Positions 21,858 through 30,347 of a DNA stretch of 64,000 bases are shown one piece after another (the stretch's first letter is position 1; each line of letters starts with the position of its first letter). Both the position numbers and the translations under genes were made by a program. The stretch comes from Sanguibacter gelidistatuariae (GTDB taxonomy: Bacteria > Actinomycetota > Actinomycetes > Actinomycetales > Cellulomonadaceae), in assembly GCF_900096585.1 (NCBI RefSeq), contig NZ_FMYH01000011.1, positions 1-64,000 of the forward strand, in the 5' to 3' direction. The notes beneath the pieces are model-generated. The model was not told the DNA's origin, did no database searches, and saw nothing but the letters and a program-made list of their open reading frames with translations.

Positions 21858-23180
21858 ATGAACAACACCCACGAATCACAGTCCGGAGCAGAGCCTTCCG
21901 AGGTGTCGCCCACCTCGCTCATCCATTACACAGGAACGTTCTACTTCCCGATTGCGTTCGTTGCACGGTTGCCGTTCGCGATGATGGTCGTCGGTGTCCT
22001 CACTGCGGTCGTGTCGGCCCGCGGTTCCTTGTCGTTCGCTGGTCTGTCCTCAGCGATGGTGGGTCTCGGGACCGCCGTCGTCGGGCCATTGCTCGGTGCC
22101 TCAGCCGACAGGTTCGGCCAGCGTGTGGTTCTGCTCCTGGCGGGTGTGACCAACGGTCTCCTGCTCGTAGGTTTCGCCTGGGCGGTGAACTCCACGATGT
22201 CGAACGCGGCCATTCTGGCCATCGCCTTCGTCATCGGAACGACGGCGCCGCAGGTCGGCCCGATGTCGCGGACGCGCCTTGTTCGCATCATCTCCGAGCG
22301 GCTCGCGCCGGCGCGCAAGGTTCGTAGCTTCAACTCGACGATGGCGTACGAGTCCGCCGCCGACGAGACGGTGTTTATCGTCGGGCCATTCCTCGTGGGG
22401 TTGCTTGCCTCGATGGTTGCGCCATGGCTGCCGCTCGTGGCCGCCGGCGTCCTCACCATCATGTTCGTCACGGCATTCGCTCTGCACCCCACGAGCACGA
22501 TGCAGAGCAGGGAAGACGACGGCAAGGCTGAGGTCGCGCCCCTGCGCAGCTTGGCGCATCCCGGACTCGTCTCCGTGGTTGTCGGGATCCTCGGTGTCGG
22601 GCTCTTCTTCGGCGCGACGCTCACGTCGCTCACTGCTTTCATGAACGACCAGGGAACTCCCGAGCGTGCCGGTCTGGTCTACGGCGTCATGGGCGTGGGC
22701 TCCGCAGGTCTCGCCCTCGCTGTCGCCCTGTTCCCCACGAGGTTCACGTTGCGTGCGCGCTGGCTCGTCTTCTCCTCGCTCATTCTCGCCGGCACAATGA
22801 CGCTGCCGTTCGCTGGGTCGGTCACCCACCTTGTGATGGCACTCGCCATCATCGGCGTCGGCGTGGGGCCCACCCTCGTGACGCAATACAGCATCGGGTC
22901 CGCGCTCAGCCCGGCCGGACGCTCGACGACAGTCATGACGATCCTTGGCTCCGCCGTGATCGTCGGACAGTCGCTCGGATCGGCCATCACGGGTGCCATC
23001 GGTGAGCGATTCGGCAGCACTGCCGCCCTGGCGCTCCCCTCTGGTGCAGCCTCGCTCGTCGTTCTCGCCGGAGTTTCGTACTGGTTCTTTGCCGACCGTG
23101 GTGTGCACGGTGGCGACGAGCGCGGCCTGCCCACCTCAACGCCCACCGATTCTGCCCTCGAGATGTCGGGCGCTCGCTGA
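21858..23180 (+). CDS. MFS transporter
   Basis: 440 residues with about twelve hydrophobic helices and the MFS inter-helix motif GASADRFGQRVVLL between helices 2 and 3 (near residue 80; the family motif is G-xxx-D-R-x-G-RR). MFS proteins move small solutes by H+ coupling. The long C-terminal hydrophilic tail is not conserved. It precedes a LacI regulator by only 62 bases on the same strand, but that regulator has its own operator and start. Substrate unknown; drug or sugar export are both possible. Confidence 0.8.
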   Translation: MNNTHESQSGAEPSEVSPTSLIHYTGTFYFPIAFVARLPFAMMVVGVLTAVVSARGSLSFAGLSSAMVGLGTAVVGPLLGASADRFGQRVVLLLAGVTNGLLLVGFAWAVNSTMSNAAILAIAFVIGTTAPQVGPMSRTRLVRIISERLAPARKVRSFNSTMAYESAADETVFIVGPFLVGLLASMVAPWLPLVAAGVLTIMFVTAFALHPTSTMQSREDDGKAEVAPLRSLAHPGLVSVVVGILGVGLFFGATLTSLTAFMNDQGTPERAGLVYGVMGVGSAGLALAVALFPTRFTLRARWLVFSSLILAGTMTLPFAGSVTHLVMALAIIGVGVGPTLVTQYSIGSALSPAGRSTTVMTILGSAVIVGQSLGSAITGAIGERFGSTAALALPSGAASLVVLAGVSYWFFADRGVHGGDERGLPTSTPTDSALEMSGAR

Positions 23181-23194
23181 CTGTCACACTCATG

Positions 23195-23208
23195 TGGATG
23201 CGCTTCCA
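23195..23208. promoter_or_regulatory. LacI-type operator before the regulator gene
   Basis: TGGATGCGCTTCCA (23195-23208) is a near-perfect 14-bp palindrome with central CG, close to the LacI/CcpA consensus TGGAANCGNTTCCA. It is 34 bases before the start codon of the adjacent LacI-family gene, so autoregulation is likely. Confidence 0.6.
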
Positions 23209-23242
23209 TGATGAAGTGATCCACGACAAGGGAGTGGAAGCC

Positions 23243-24397
23243 ATGAGAGAACGCCTACCGACGATCAGCGGTGTCGCGAGTCGTGCGGGAGTCTCGTCGG
23301 CGACCGTGTCGCGGGTCATCAACCGGAGCGGCTTCGTCTCCGCGGCCGCACGCGTGGCGGTTCTTGAGGCGATCGACGACCTGGGATACGTACCGTCGGC
23401 CGCCGCACGGGGCCTGGCCTCGCGTCAGGCGGGCATGATCGGCATCTGTCTCCCGGACGTGGGACCGGGTGCCGACCTGGTCGAACGGGAGGTGTCGGAC
23501 GGCGCGGTGCTGGTGCAGGTCGATCCGGAGCCGGATGGCGCGATCGCGTGGGGCGGGATCTACTTCGGCGAAGTCCTTCGCGGGGCAGAGTACGCGGCGT
23601 GGGAGGCCGGGTTGGCGATCACGGTTGCGATGACCCGCGAGCCGGACCTCGAGGCGCGGGTGCTGAACATGGCTGGGCGCGTCGACGGCCTCGTTGTTGT
23701 CGGTGAGACGTTGTCTGATGACCTGCTCGACCACGTGGCGCGACGAGTCCCGATCGTCGTGCTCGCCGGACCGAGGGCGGCCGACCGGCACGATCAGGTG
23801 ATGGTGGGCAATGCCGACGGCATGGAACGGCTGGTCGACCACCTGATCGACGACCATGGGATCGAGACTCTCGCCTACGTCGCCGGGCGCTCTGGAGCGC
23901 CGGACGACGACGAGCGCTTCCGCGGGTTCTGCGCCGCGCTGTCTCGGCACGGAATCGAGGTGCCCCAGAGCCCTCGGCACCGAGGCGACTTCTCCCGGCA
24001 CCGGGCGCGCGAGATCGGACGGAGCCTAGTCGAGGCAGCGCGCCAAGGGGAGGCCCTGCCACGGGCGCTGGTGTGCTGCAACGACGAGACCGCCCTGGGG
24101 CTGCTCGACGTGCTCGTGGCCCACGGGATCCGTGTACCAGAGGACATTGTGCTCACCGGCTTCGACGGGATCGACGCAGCCCGAACGTCCGCACCACCCA
24201 TCACCACAGTCGAGCAGCCCATGGCTGAGCTCGGCCGGCTGGCCGTTGAGCGGCTGACCGCACGCATCGCGTCACCGCGACGTCGCCCGACCGTGACGCA
24301 GGTGCCTGTGACGGTCATGCTCCGCGGGAGCTGCGGTCCACATGCCCTCACGCCATTGCCCCCGGGCGGCGCCGTCGTGCGCCCGCACCACGAGTGA
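23243..24397 (+). CDS. LacI-family transcriptional regulator
   Basis: 384 residues: helix-turn-helix TISGVASRAGVSSATVSRVI at residues ~7-26, then a ligand-binding domain ending LTGFDGIDAARTSAPPITTV. GGGAG eight bases upstream supports ATG 23243; the longer in-frame start at 23192 overlaps the operator. Downstream by 10 bases is an APH-like gene and then a MATE exporter, so the regulator probably controls this set. A LacI protein governing a kinase-like and an exporter gene is less usual than sugar catabolism, so the ligand is unclear. Confidence 0.85.
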   Translation: MRERLPTISGVASRAGVSSATVSRVINRSGFVSAAARVAVLEAIDDLGYVPSAAARGLASRQAGMIGICLPDVGPGADLVEREVSDGAVLVQVDPEPDGAIAWGGIYFGEVLRGAEYAAWEAGLAITVAMTREPDLEARVLNMAGRVDGLVVVGETLSDDLLDHVARRVPIVVLAGPRAADRHDQVMVGNADGMERLVDHLIDDHGIETLAYVAGRSGAPDDDERFRGFCAALSRHGIEVPQSPRHRGDFSRHRAREIGRSLVEAARQGEALPRALVCCNDETALGLLDVLVAHGIRVPEDIVLTGFDGIDAARTSAPPITTVEQPMAELGRLAVERLTARIASPRRRPTVTQVPVTVMLRGSCGPHALTPLPPGGAVVRPHHE

Positions 24398-24407
24398 AAG
24401 AGAAGTC

Positions 24408-25394
24408 ATGGAGAGCCTTACCAAGAATCGTCAGTCGTTGGACACGCTGCGGGCGATGATCGAGCGTGCCTACGGGGTGGACCAGGTGCCCGAGGGCGAC
24501 ACCTTCGCCTCGGAGCTGTCATACGGCCTCTTCAACGCCGTCTACCGGATCTGCTTGCGCGACGGCGCAGAGGTGGTGCTGAAGATCGCGCCTCCGGCGG
24601 GTGTGCCCGTGCTGACGCGCGAGCATCAGATGATGCGCAACGAGATCGCGGCGATGGCCCTGATCGAGCGCGAGTCGACCGTCCCGATCCCGCGGGTGGA
24701 CTTCGTCGACCTCTCCGCGGAGCTGTGCGACGCGGACTTCTTCTTCATGGAGTATGTCGATGCACTCTGCTTCGGCATCGAGGCCGAAGCCGGTGACCTG
24801 CCTGACGACGTGGTGGTCGCAGGACATGAGCACCTGGGGGCGCTCAACAAGGACCTGAACCAGATCGTCGGTCCGCACTTCGGCCCTCTTGCGGGCCCGG
24901 GCTTCGCGACCTGGCGAGAGGCGGCCACCGCGATGTTTGGCGACGTGCTGGCGGACGGCAAGAATGCCGACGTCGACCTTGGCTGGGACTATGACGTCGT
25001 CGAGGGTCTGTTCGCCGCCCACGCCGCCGTCCTCGACCTCGTCCTCGTCCCTCGCCTCGTCGAGGTTGACCTGTGGGCGAAGAACTCGATGATGCGAGAG
25101 GGACGCATCGTCGCGATCATCGACCACGAACGGGCGATGTTCGGTGACCCGCTGATGGAGGCCGGGCTGACCGGGCTTGACCTCCCTTCGTTCCCAGACC
25201 CCGCGCCGTTCGCGCGAGGGTTCGGCCTCACCGACCTCACACCCGCCGAGCGGACCCGGCGCCACCTGTACACGCTGTGGCTCGCCGTGACGATGCTCGT
25301 GGAGACTACATACCGCGGGCAGGGCCCAGAGCAGTACAGGTGGGCCTGCGAGCAGCTCGACATCGCGATGGCGCTGCTCGGTCGGTCGAGGTAG
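24408..25394 (+). CDS. Aminoglycoside phosphotransferase (APH)-family protein
   Basis: 328 residues of the APH/choline-kinase fold. A Lys in EVVLKIAP (about residue 61) fits the ATP-binding lysine; FFFMEYVD is the hinge; VDLWAKNSMM fills the catalytic loop where HGD-x3-N is usual, with Asp and Asn kept but His replaced; AIIDHERAMFGDP carries the metal-binding Asp. These enzymes phosphorylate aminoglycosides, sugars or other small molecules. Lying between a LacI regulator and MATE exporter, it may act on a toxic or sugar-like compound. No specific resistance type is recognised. Confidence 0.75.
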   Translation: MESLTKNRQSLDTLRAMIERAYGVDQVPEGDTFASELSYGLFNAVYRICLRDGAEVVLKIAPPAGVPVLTREHQMMRNEIAAMALIERESTVPIPRVDFVDLSAELCDADFFFMEYVDALCFGIEAEAGDLPDDVVVAGHEHLGALNKDLNQIVGPHFGPLAGPGFATWREAATAMFGDVLADGKNADVDLGWDYDVVEGLFAAHAAVLDLVLVPRLVEVDLWAKNSMMREGRIVAIIDHERAMFGDPLMEAGLTGLDLPSFPDPAPFARGFGLTDLTPAERTRRHLYTLWLAVTMLVETTYRGQGPEQYRWACEQLDIAMALLGRSR

Positions 25395-25398
25395 CTCT

Positions 25399-26820
25399 AT
25401 GACGACGCCCCAGGCCGGGCCGTCGCACGCGGACTTCCTCGGCACCCGCCCGGTCGGGCGGCTGCTCTGGAACACCTCCTCCCAGACCACGCTCTCGGTC
25501 GGTGTCTACGGCATCTACGCCCTGACCAATGCCTGGTTCGTCGCGCGGGGGGTCGGACCGACCGCGATGGCTGCCGTCAATCTCGTCGCCCCGATCCTGC
25601 TCGGTCTGGGTGCGGTCTCGACGACCGTCGGCGTCGGTGGGGCATCGCTCGTCTCACGCAGCCTCGGCGCGGGCGACCCCGCTCGCGCTGCCCGCGCGGC
25701 CGGCAACTCATTCCTCGTGTTCTGGGTCGCGGCGGTCGTGACGACGGTCGCCGGGCTGCTGCTGCTCGACCCGTTGCTGACCCTGCTGGGCACTACGGAG
25801 GCGACCCGTGAGTACGCCCACGACTACGCGGTCATCATCCTGGCCGGCGCGATCGTCTCGACCGGGTTCTCGAGTCTGGTCCGCGCCGAAGGCAGGATGC
25901 TCTTCTCCACGATGCTCTGGCTCGTCCCGATCATCGTGCAGATGACCCTCGACCCCGTGCTCATCTTCGGATTCGGTCTCGGTGTCAAGGGAGCGGCTCT
26001 CGGAACCGTCGGAGGGCAGACCGTCTCCGCTCTCATGAGCATCTGGTTCTTCTTCGTCCAACGCCGCCGGCCGTATCGCATCCGATGGGCGGACCTGCGA
26101 CCGCACCGGTCCACCTTGGTCGCCATCCTCGCTGTCGGGTCCCCCTCGTTCCTCGCAGGCATCGGTACGACTGTGCTCGCCGTGCTTGTCAACGTCACGC
26201 TCTCTCGCACGGGCGGAGCGACCGCCCTGGCCGCGTTCGCGATCTGCGCGCGTCTGCAGACGTTCGTCACGATGCCTCAGTCCGGGATCAGCCAGGGACT
26301 GCAGCCGATCGTGGGCTACAACGCGGGCGCAGGACTCCTCGGACGTGTCGACCGTGCTCGCACCCTGAGCCTGCGCGCCACGGTCCTGTACAGCGTCGCC
26401 GCCGCCGTCATCGTCGCGGTCCTCGCCGACCCACTGGTGTCGTTGTTCGTGACGGACCCTCAGACCATCGACGCCGGCTCGCAGGCCCTGCGCATCATCG
26501 CCATCGGGGTGGCTGCCGCCGGTATCGCACCGCTGATCTCGGCCTACTTCCAGTCGCTCGGACATGCCCGTCCGTCGTACCTCATCTCGATCGGCACGCT
26601 CGTCGCCCTCAAGATCCCACTCGTTCTTTTCCTCGGCACGACCGGCCCGACGGGGATCTGGATCGCCCTCGCCGCCGGCGAGGTCACCTCAGCGGCGTGC
26701 GCGCTCGGCATCCTCCACGTCGTACGACGTCGAACGACCGGGATCACCGGGAAGTCCGAGCCGTGGACTGTCACTCGTGACGAAGACGCTCCCACGGCCG
26801 ATAGAGAGTGGTCGCTGTGA
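25399..26820 (+). CDS. MATE-family multidrug exporter
   Basis: 473 residues, twelve predicted helices in two halves of ~220 residues, each starting with a MATE-type helix (MAAVNLVAPILLGLGAVS and later GISQGLQPIVGYNAGAG). MATE proteins export cationic drugs or metabolites using Na+ or H+. It starts four bases after the APH-like gene, indicating one transcript with it and the LacI regulator. The hydrophilic C-terminal tail is unremarkable. Confidence 0.85.
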   Translation: MTTPQAGPSHADFLGTRPVGRLLWNTSSQTTLSVGVYGIYALTNAWFVARGVGPTAMAAVNLVAPILLGLGAVSTTVGVGGASLVSRSLGAGDPARAARAAGNSFLVFWVAAVVTTVAGLLLLDPLLTLLGTTEATREYAHDYAVIILAGAIVSTGFSSLVRAEGRMLFSTMLWLVPIIVQMTLDPVLIFGFGLGVKGAALGTVGGQTVSALMSIWFFFVQRRRPYRIRWADLRPHRSTLVAILAVGSPSFLAGIGTTVLAVLVNVTLSRTGGATALAAFAICARLQTFVTMPQSGISQGLQPIVGYNAGAGLLGRVDRARTLSLRATVLYSVAAAVIVAVLADPLVSLFVTDPQTIDAGSQALRIIAIGVAAAGIAPLISAYFQSLGHARPSYLISIGTLVALKIPLVLFLGTTGPTGIWIALAAGEVTSAACALGILHVVRRRTTGITGKSEPWTVTRDEDAPTADREWSL

Positions 26821-26889
26821 GTTCTCTGTCGACTGGAACAGTGCTTGGAGTCGCCGGCGGCCGCCGGCGAGGCGCCTGCGCGCTCTTTC

Positions 26890-27702
26890 CTAGGTCATTC
26901 GCACGAAGGTCGGGTTGGACTGCCAGATCTCGCGGAACTGGATGGTCGTCCCGGGCAGGGATGAGTCGATCATCGTGTTGCCGCCGGCGTAGATCCCGAT
27001 GTGGCCGGGGGAGAAGATGAGGTCTCCGGGCTGCGCCTGGTCTCGCGAAACTACCGTGCCCGCTGCTCGCTGCTCCCCTGAGGTGCGAGGGATGGCGATA
27101 CCGACCTGGGCATAGACGTAGGAGGTGAAGCCGGAGCAGTCGAATCCGCTGGGGGTGGACCCTCCCCAGACATAGGGGACCCCGATGTAGCGGCTGGCCG
27201 CTTCGATGATCGCACTTCCTGATGCCGAGGCGGGAAGGGACACCTCTGCTGAGGCATCTGTTGGCGAGATCGCGGTCGAGCTCGATCCAGACGGGGTCGC
27301 GGTGCGTTCGGCCGCACGTGAGGTGGCGGGTGAGGCCCGGGCAGGCTCGGGCACCGGCTCGGGTGCGGGTGTGACTGAGACGGCGGTGAGTTCGACGGTC
27401 CACGATGCGTCTGGGGCCACGGTGACGGCGGGTGCGAGATCCAGTGCCTCCCGTGCTTGGGCAGTCAACGCGTCGACGTCCGCGGTATTGACGGCCGAGT
27501 CGGTGACGGGTGCTGCTGAGGCGGGTGCTCCGCCTAGCAGCGAGACGAATAGTCCCGAGGATGCCGCAGCAATCACCGTTCGGCGACGTACGGCGGCCAC
27601 GTTCTCGGAGGTGCTGAGAACTAGCGCTGTCAAGGGCGTGATGGGGCGCCGGGCTGCACGATGGCGGGCAGGGGTTACCTGAGTCTTCAAGTTTCTCTCC
27701 AT
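26890..27702 (-). CDS. Secreted NlpC/P60 peptidoglycan hydrolase
   Basis: 270 residues. The N-terminus is a long signal (residues ~40-65, RRRTVIAAASSGLFVSLLGG with AAPASAAP-like cleavage), then an Ala/Pro/Ser-rich linker, then the NlpC/P60 endopeptidase domain: catalytic C189 in GFDCSGF, with H in GHIGIYAGG and a third polar residue downstream. Such enzymes cut D-Glu-mDAP bonds in stem peptides. ATG 27702 is chosen because the ydaO-type riboswitch ends directly before it; extending the frame to 27828 would translate the aptamer. The riboswitch makes c-di-AMP control likely, linking wall hydrolysis to osmotic state. Confidence 0.9.
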   Translation of the reverse strand: MERNLKTQVTPARHRAARRPITPLTALVLSTSENVAAVRRRTVIAAASSGLFVSLLGGAPASAAPVTDSAVNTADVDALTAQAREALDLAPAVTVAPDASWTVELTAVSVTPAPEPVPEPARASPATSRAAERTATPSGSSSTAISPTDASAEVSLPASASGSAIIEAASRYIGVPYVWGGSTPSGFDCSGFTSYVYAQVGIAIPRTSGEQRAAGTVVSRDQAQPGDLIFSPGHIGIYAGGNTMIDSSLPGTTIQFREIWQSNPTFVRMT

Positions 27703-27703
27703 G

Positions 27704-27860
27704 ACGCCTGCGAGGTTAGCTGTCGGGTTCGGATAGGAGAACACCCGGTCGATGGCCGATAGGCCATGCGACTTCACCCCAAGGACGCTGAGTTCAGCGT
27801 CCACTTCTGGGTCCCCCGTCCCTGCCAACGAGTTCTCGGAAACCTCAAGCGGTGGCAGGG
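27704..27860 (-). promoter_or_regulatory. ydaO/yuaA c-di-AMP riboswitch
   Basis: On the minus strand this leader contains the conserved blocks of the ydaO aptamer in order: CCGCTTGAGGTTTCCGA (near 27855-27838), GGGACGGGGGACCCA, TTGGGGTGAAG, and the strongly conserved 3' block AACCCGACAGCTAACCTCG then CAGGCG just before the ATG at 27702. In other bacteria this RNA binds cyclic di-AMP and turns off wall-hydrolase and potassium-transport genes. A separate terminator is not obvious, so repression may act on translation. Confidence 0.9.
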
Positions 27861-28080
27861 CTAGACGTGCCGCTCAAGCGCTCCACGAGCTTCTTGCCTC
27901 TGTGGAGCCTCTCGAACGTACAGCACATGCTGCGGTATGTCACGAAGAGGTAACGAGCCGCTACCTGTCGATGGCCCTCGGGCTATGCAGCAGCCCGGTG
28001 GATGAGAACGTCGACGACATGCTGGTGGTCGCCGCCCGGCACCGGAAGGTCAGTGTCTGCGTAGAACTGAGCGGCTAAGT

Positions 28081-28815
28081 ATGGTGGCCATCATGGAACT
28101 CAACGCCTCTGTCCGCCGCATTGGCAACGACATCGTCGCCGCCTACCTCGTCGTCACTCCCGAGGGAGTGACCGTCATCGACGCAGGGCTTGCCGGCCAT
28201 TGGCACGAGCTGCTCGCCGAACTCACGTCGATGGGGCGCACGCTCGACGACGTCAAAGGCGTGGTCCTGACACACGGCGATTCTGACCACGTCGGATTCG
28301 CCGAACGGCTGCGGCGTGACCACGGGGTTCCCGTCTACGTGCACGCAAGCGATGCCGGCCGGGCGAAGGGCGGTCCGAAGCCTGCGAACACAAAGCAGTC
28401 GATGAGACTGGGTCCATTGCTGGGTTTCATGGCATACGCGCTCCGCAAGGGCGGGATGCGCACGGCTTGGCTCACCGAGGTCGTCGAAGTGCACGACGGC
28501 GAGACGCTCGACCTTCCAGGCGCCCCCCAGATCATCGGGCTGCCTGGGCATTCCGAGGGCAGCATCGCGGTCTACGTCCCCGTTGCCGACGCCGTGTTCG
28601 TGGGCGACGGCCTCACGACTCGCCACGTGCTCACCGGCAAGAAGGGACCCCAGCCCGCGCCGTTCACCGACGAACCGGATCGGGCGATCACGTCACTGCG
28701 AGGCATCGTGGGCACAGGTGCGAAGTGGGTGCTGCCGGGCCATGGCGCTCCGTGGAGCTCCGGCGTCGAGGCGGCGGTCGTCGCCGTCGAGACCGCGGCG
28801 CGCGCGGCAAAGTAG
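28081..28815 (+). CDS. MBL-fold metallo-hydrolase
   Basis: 244 residues of the metallo-beta-lactamase fold. Metal motif THGDSDHVG (H-x-D-x-DH variant of HxHxDH, about residues 64-72), GLPGHSEGS, VFVGDGL and LPGHG supply the remaining ligands. Such enzymes are hydrolases or glyoxalase-II-like. A second ATG at 28093 could be the start; no strong Shine-Dalgarno distinguishes them. The gene stands alone with ~210 bases on its 3' side without features except a weak GAGAC/GTCTC hairpin near 28945. Confidence 0.8.
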   Translation: MVAIMELNASVRRIGNDIVAAYLVVTPEGVTVIDAGLAGHWHELLAELTSMGRTLDDVKGVVLTHGDSDHVGFAERLRRDHGVPVYVHASDAGRAKGGPKPANTKQSMRLGPLLGFMAYALRKGGMRTAWLTEVVEVHDGETLDLPGAPQIIGLPGHSEGSIAVYVPVADAVFVGDGLTTRHVLTGKKGPQPAPFTDEPDRAITSLRGIVGTGAKWVLPGHGAPWSSGVEAAVVAVETAARAAK

Positions 28816-29022
28816 CGATTGCCGGCCGCCCGATGGCTACGTCGGTGAGCCCCGTCGTCGTATCTGAGACTGATGCGGTGGGGCCTCCGAGAGCGCGACC
28901 AACAGATGGCTTAGGCTTCGAGGCCGGGACGCGCACGAGACCGTTTTCATGAGACTGTCTCCGCGTGCCCTGCCCTGCCCTGCGCCCGTCCCGGCGAGGA
29001 CCATCTTTGATCGGAGTCAACA

Positions 29023-29856
29023 ATGGCCAGTCCCGCCAGCGTGCCGCGTCCCGTGCGCATCGGGGTGCAGATCGCACCTCAACATGCCCCCTACGAGAAG
29101 ATCCGCGACACGGCCGCGGCTCTGGAAGCCCTCGGCGTCGACATCCTCTTCAACTGGGACCACTTCTACCCGCTCTCCGGAGAGCCGGATGGACTGCACT
29201 TCGAGTCTTGGACCATGCTCGCAGCGCTCGCTGAGCAGACGAGCAGCGTCGAACTCGGAGCGCTCGTCAACTGCAACAGCTACCGCAACGCCAACCTGCA
29301 GGCCGACATGGCTCGCACGATCGACCACATCAGCGCCAAGGGCGGCACGGGCCGATTCATCTTCGGAATCGGCTCCGGCTGGTTCGAGCGCGACTACGAC
29401 GAGTATGGCTACGAGTTCGGAACCGCGGGAGGGCGCCTCGACGCGCTCGCAGCGAGCATGCCTGTGATCGAAGACCGGTGGAGCCGGCTCAACCCGCCTC
29501 CCACCCGCAAGATCCCCGTCCTCATCGGTGGGGGCGGAGAGAAGAAGACGCTGCGGATCGTGGCGAAGCACGCCGACATCTGGCACAGCTTCAGCGACGC
29601 GGCGACCCTCGAGCGCAAGCTCGGCATCCTGGCTGAACACGGACGGGCCGTAGGGCGAGACGTGGCAGAGATCGAGATCTCGACCGAGATCGGCAAGAGT
29701 TCGCCGGCCGACGTCGAATTGCTCCACGACCTCGGCGCGACGATGTTCACGATCGGGATCTCGGGTCCCGACTATGACATCTCGGGCGTCGAAGACTGGC
29801 TCTCGTGGCGTGACGAGAAGAATGCGCACCTCAGTGGGGTGACCGAGACCTCCTGA
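29023..29856 (+). CDS. LLM-class F420-dependent oxidoreductase
   Basis: 277 residues of the luciferase-like TIM barrel. Hallmarks: RIGVQIAPQHAPYEKIRDTA at the start, ILFNWDHFYPLSG, TSSVELGALVNCNSYRNANL (the strand with VNCNSYR matching the F420 pocket region), and GIGSGWFERDYDEYG. Family members in actinobacteria use F420 to reduce or oxidise varied substrates, and this subtype is typed TIGR03560-like by pattern. Monocistronic; downstream lies debris, upstream a 207-base gap. The substrate cannot be read from sequence. Confidence 0.8.
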   Translation: MASPASVPRPVRIGVQIAPQHAPYEKIRDTAAALEALGVDILFNWDHFYPLSGEPDGLHFESWTMLAALAEQTSSVELGALVNCNSYRNANLQADMARTIDHISAKGGTGRFIFGIGSGWFERDYDEYGYEFGTAGGRLDALAASMPVIEDRWSRLNPPPTRKIPVLIGGGGEKKTLRIVAKHADIWHSFSDAATLERKLGILAEHGRAVGRDVAEIEISTEIGKSSPADVELLHDLGATMFTIGISGPDYDISGVEDWLSWRDEKNAHLSGVTETS

Positions 29857-30347
29857 GTCCGGGCTTAGCAGCGACGACGCCCACCCCGGCTAAATTCAGG
29901 TGCGCCAGTAGTTGTTGGCTGCGGCGATGGTATGGAACTCGATTGCGATCACCTGGCTGACGGCGATGAGGCTGTCGGGGCTTGTTGAGTAGTTCGGCCG
30001 GCCGCCTTTGAGGGCTCATCAGCGTTGCGGTGGGAGGAGGGGAACGGGCTGCTGGAGCATCTTGGGGAAGAAGCGGGGCACCGCACGGCCGCGGGCAAGG
30101 TCGACCTCCCACGTGCACGCGCACATGCAGCGCGCAAAGAAGTGTCACGCCGCGGCTGGCCGCTGGCTCGTGCATGGCAGCGTGGGTCGTCGCGCGCCTC
30201 CCCATGGGCGACTTGGCACCCACGTGTACGAACGTCACCCAGTCTGTTCGGTATCGTTCGGTCGACACCAAACGCGCGGCAGACGCGCCCATGCCCCCAC
30301 CATGTGCACCGCCCCAGCACGACCCGAAGACTTTGGAGAACCACCTG
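29857..30347. other. Region with a minus-strand coding remnant before the GH3 gene
   Basis: On the minus strand, a frame ending at 29896 reads ALKGGRPNYSTSPDSLIAVS then QVIAIEFHTIAAANNYWRT, apparently the C-terminus of a lost gene of no family I recognise. The final ~90 bases before ATG 30348 should hold the GH3 promoter. The open frame of the GH3 gene extends back to 30030 but lacks homology there. Confidence 0.4.

Noticed and set aside
27703-27828. N-terminal extension of the NlpC/P60 protein
   Set aside because: The stretch is the conserved 3' part of the ydaO aptamer; the ATG at 27702 has its own ribosome site.
30030-30347. 106-codon extension at the start of the GH3 gene
   Set aside because: No homology and no ribosome site, whereas GGAG precedes ATG 30348.
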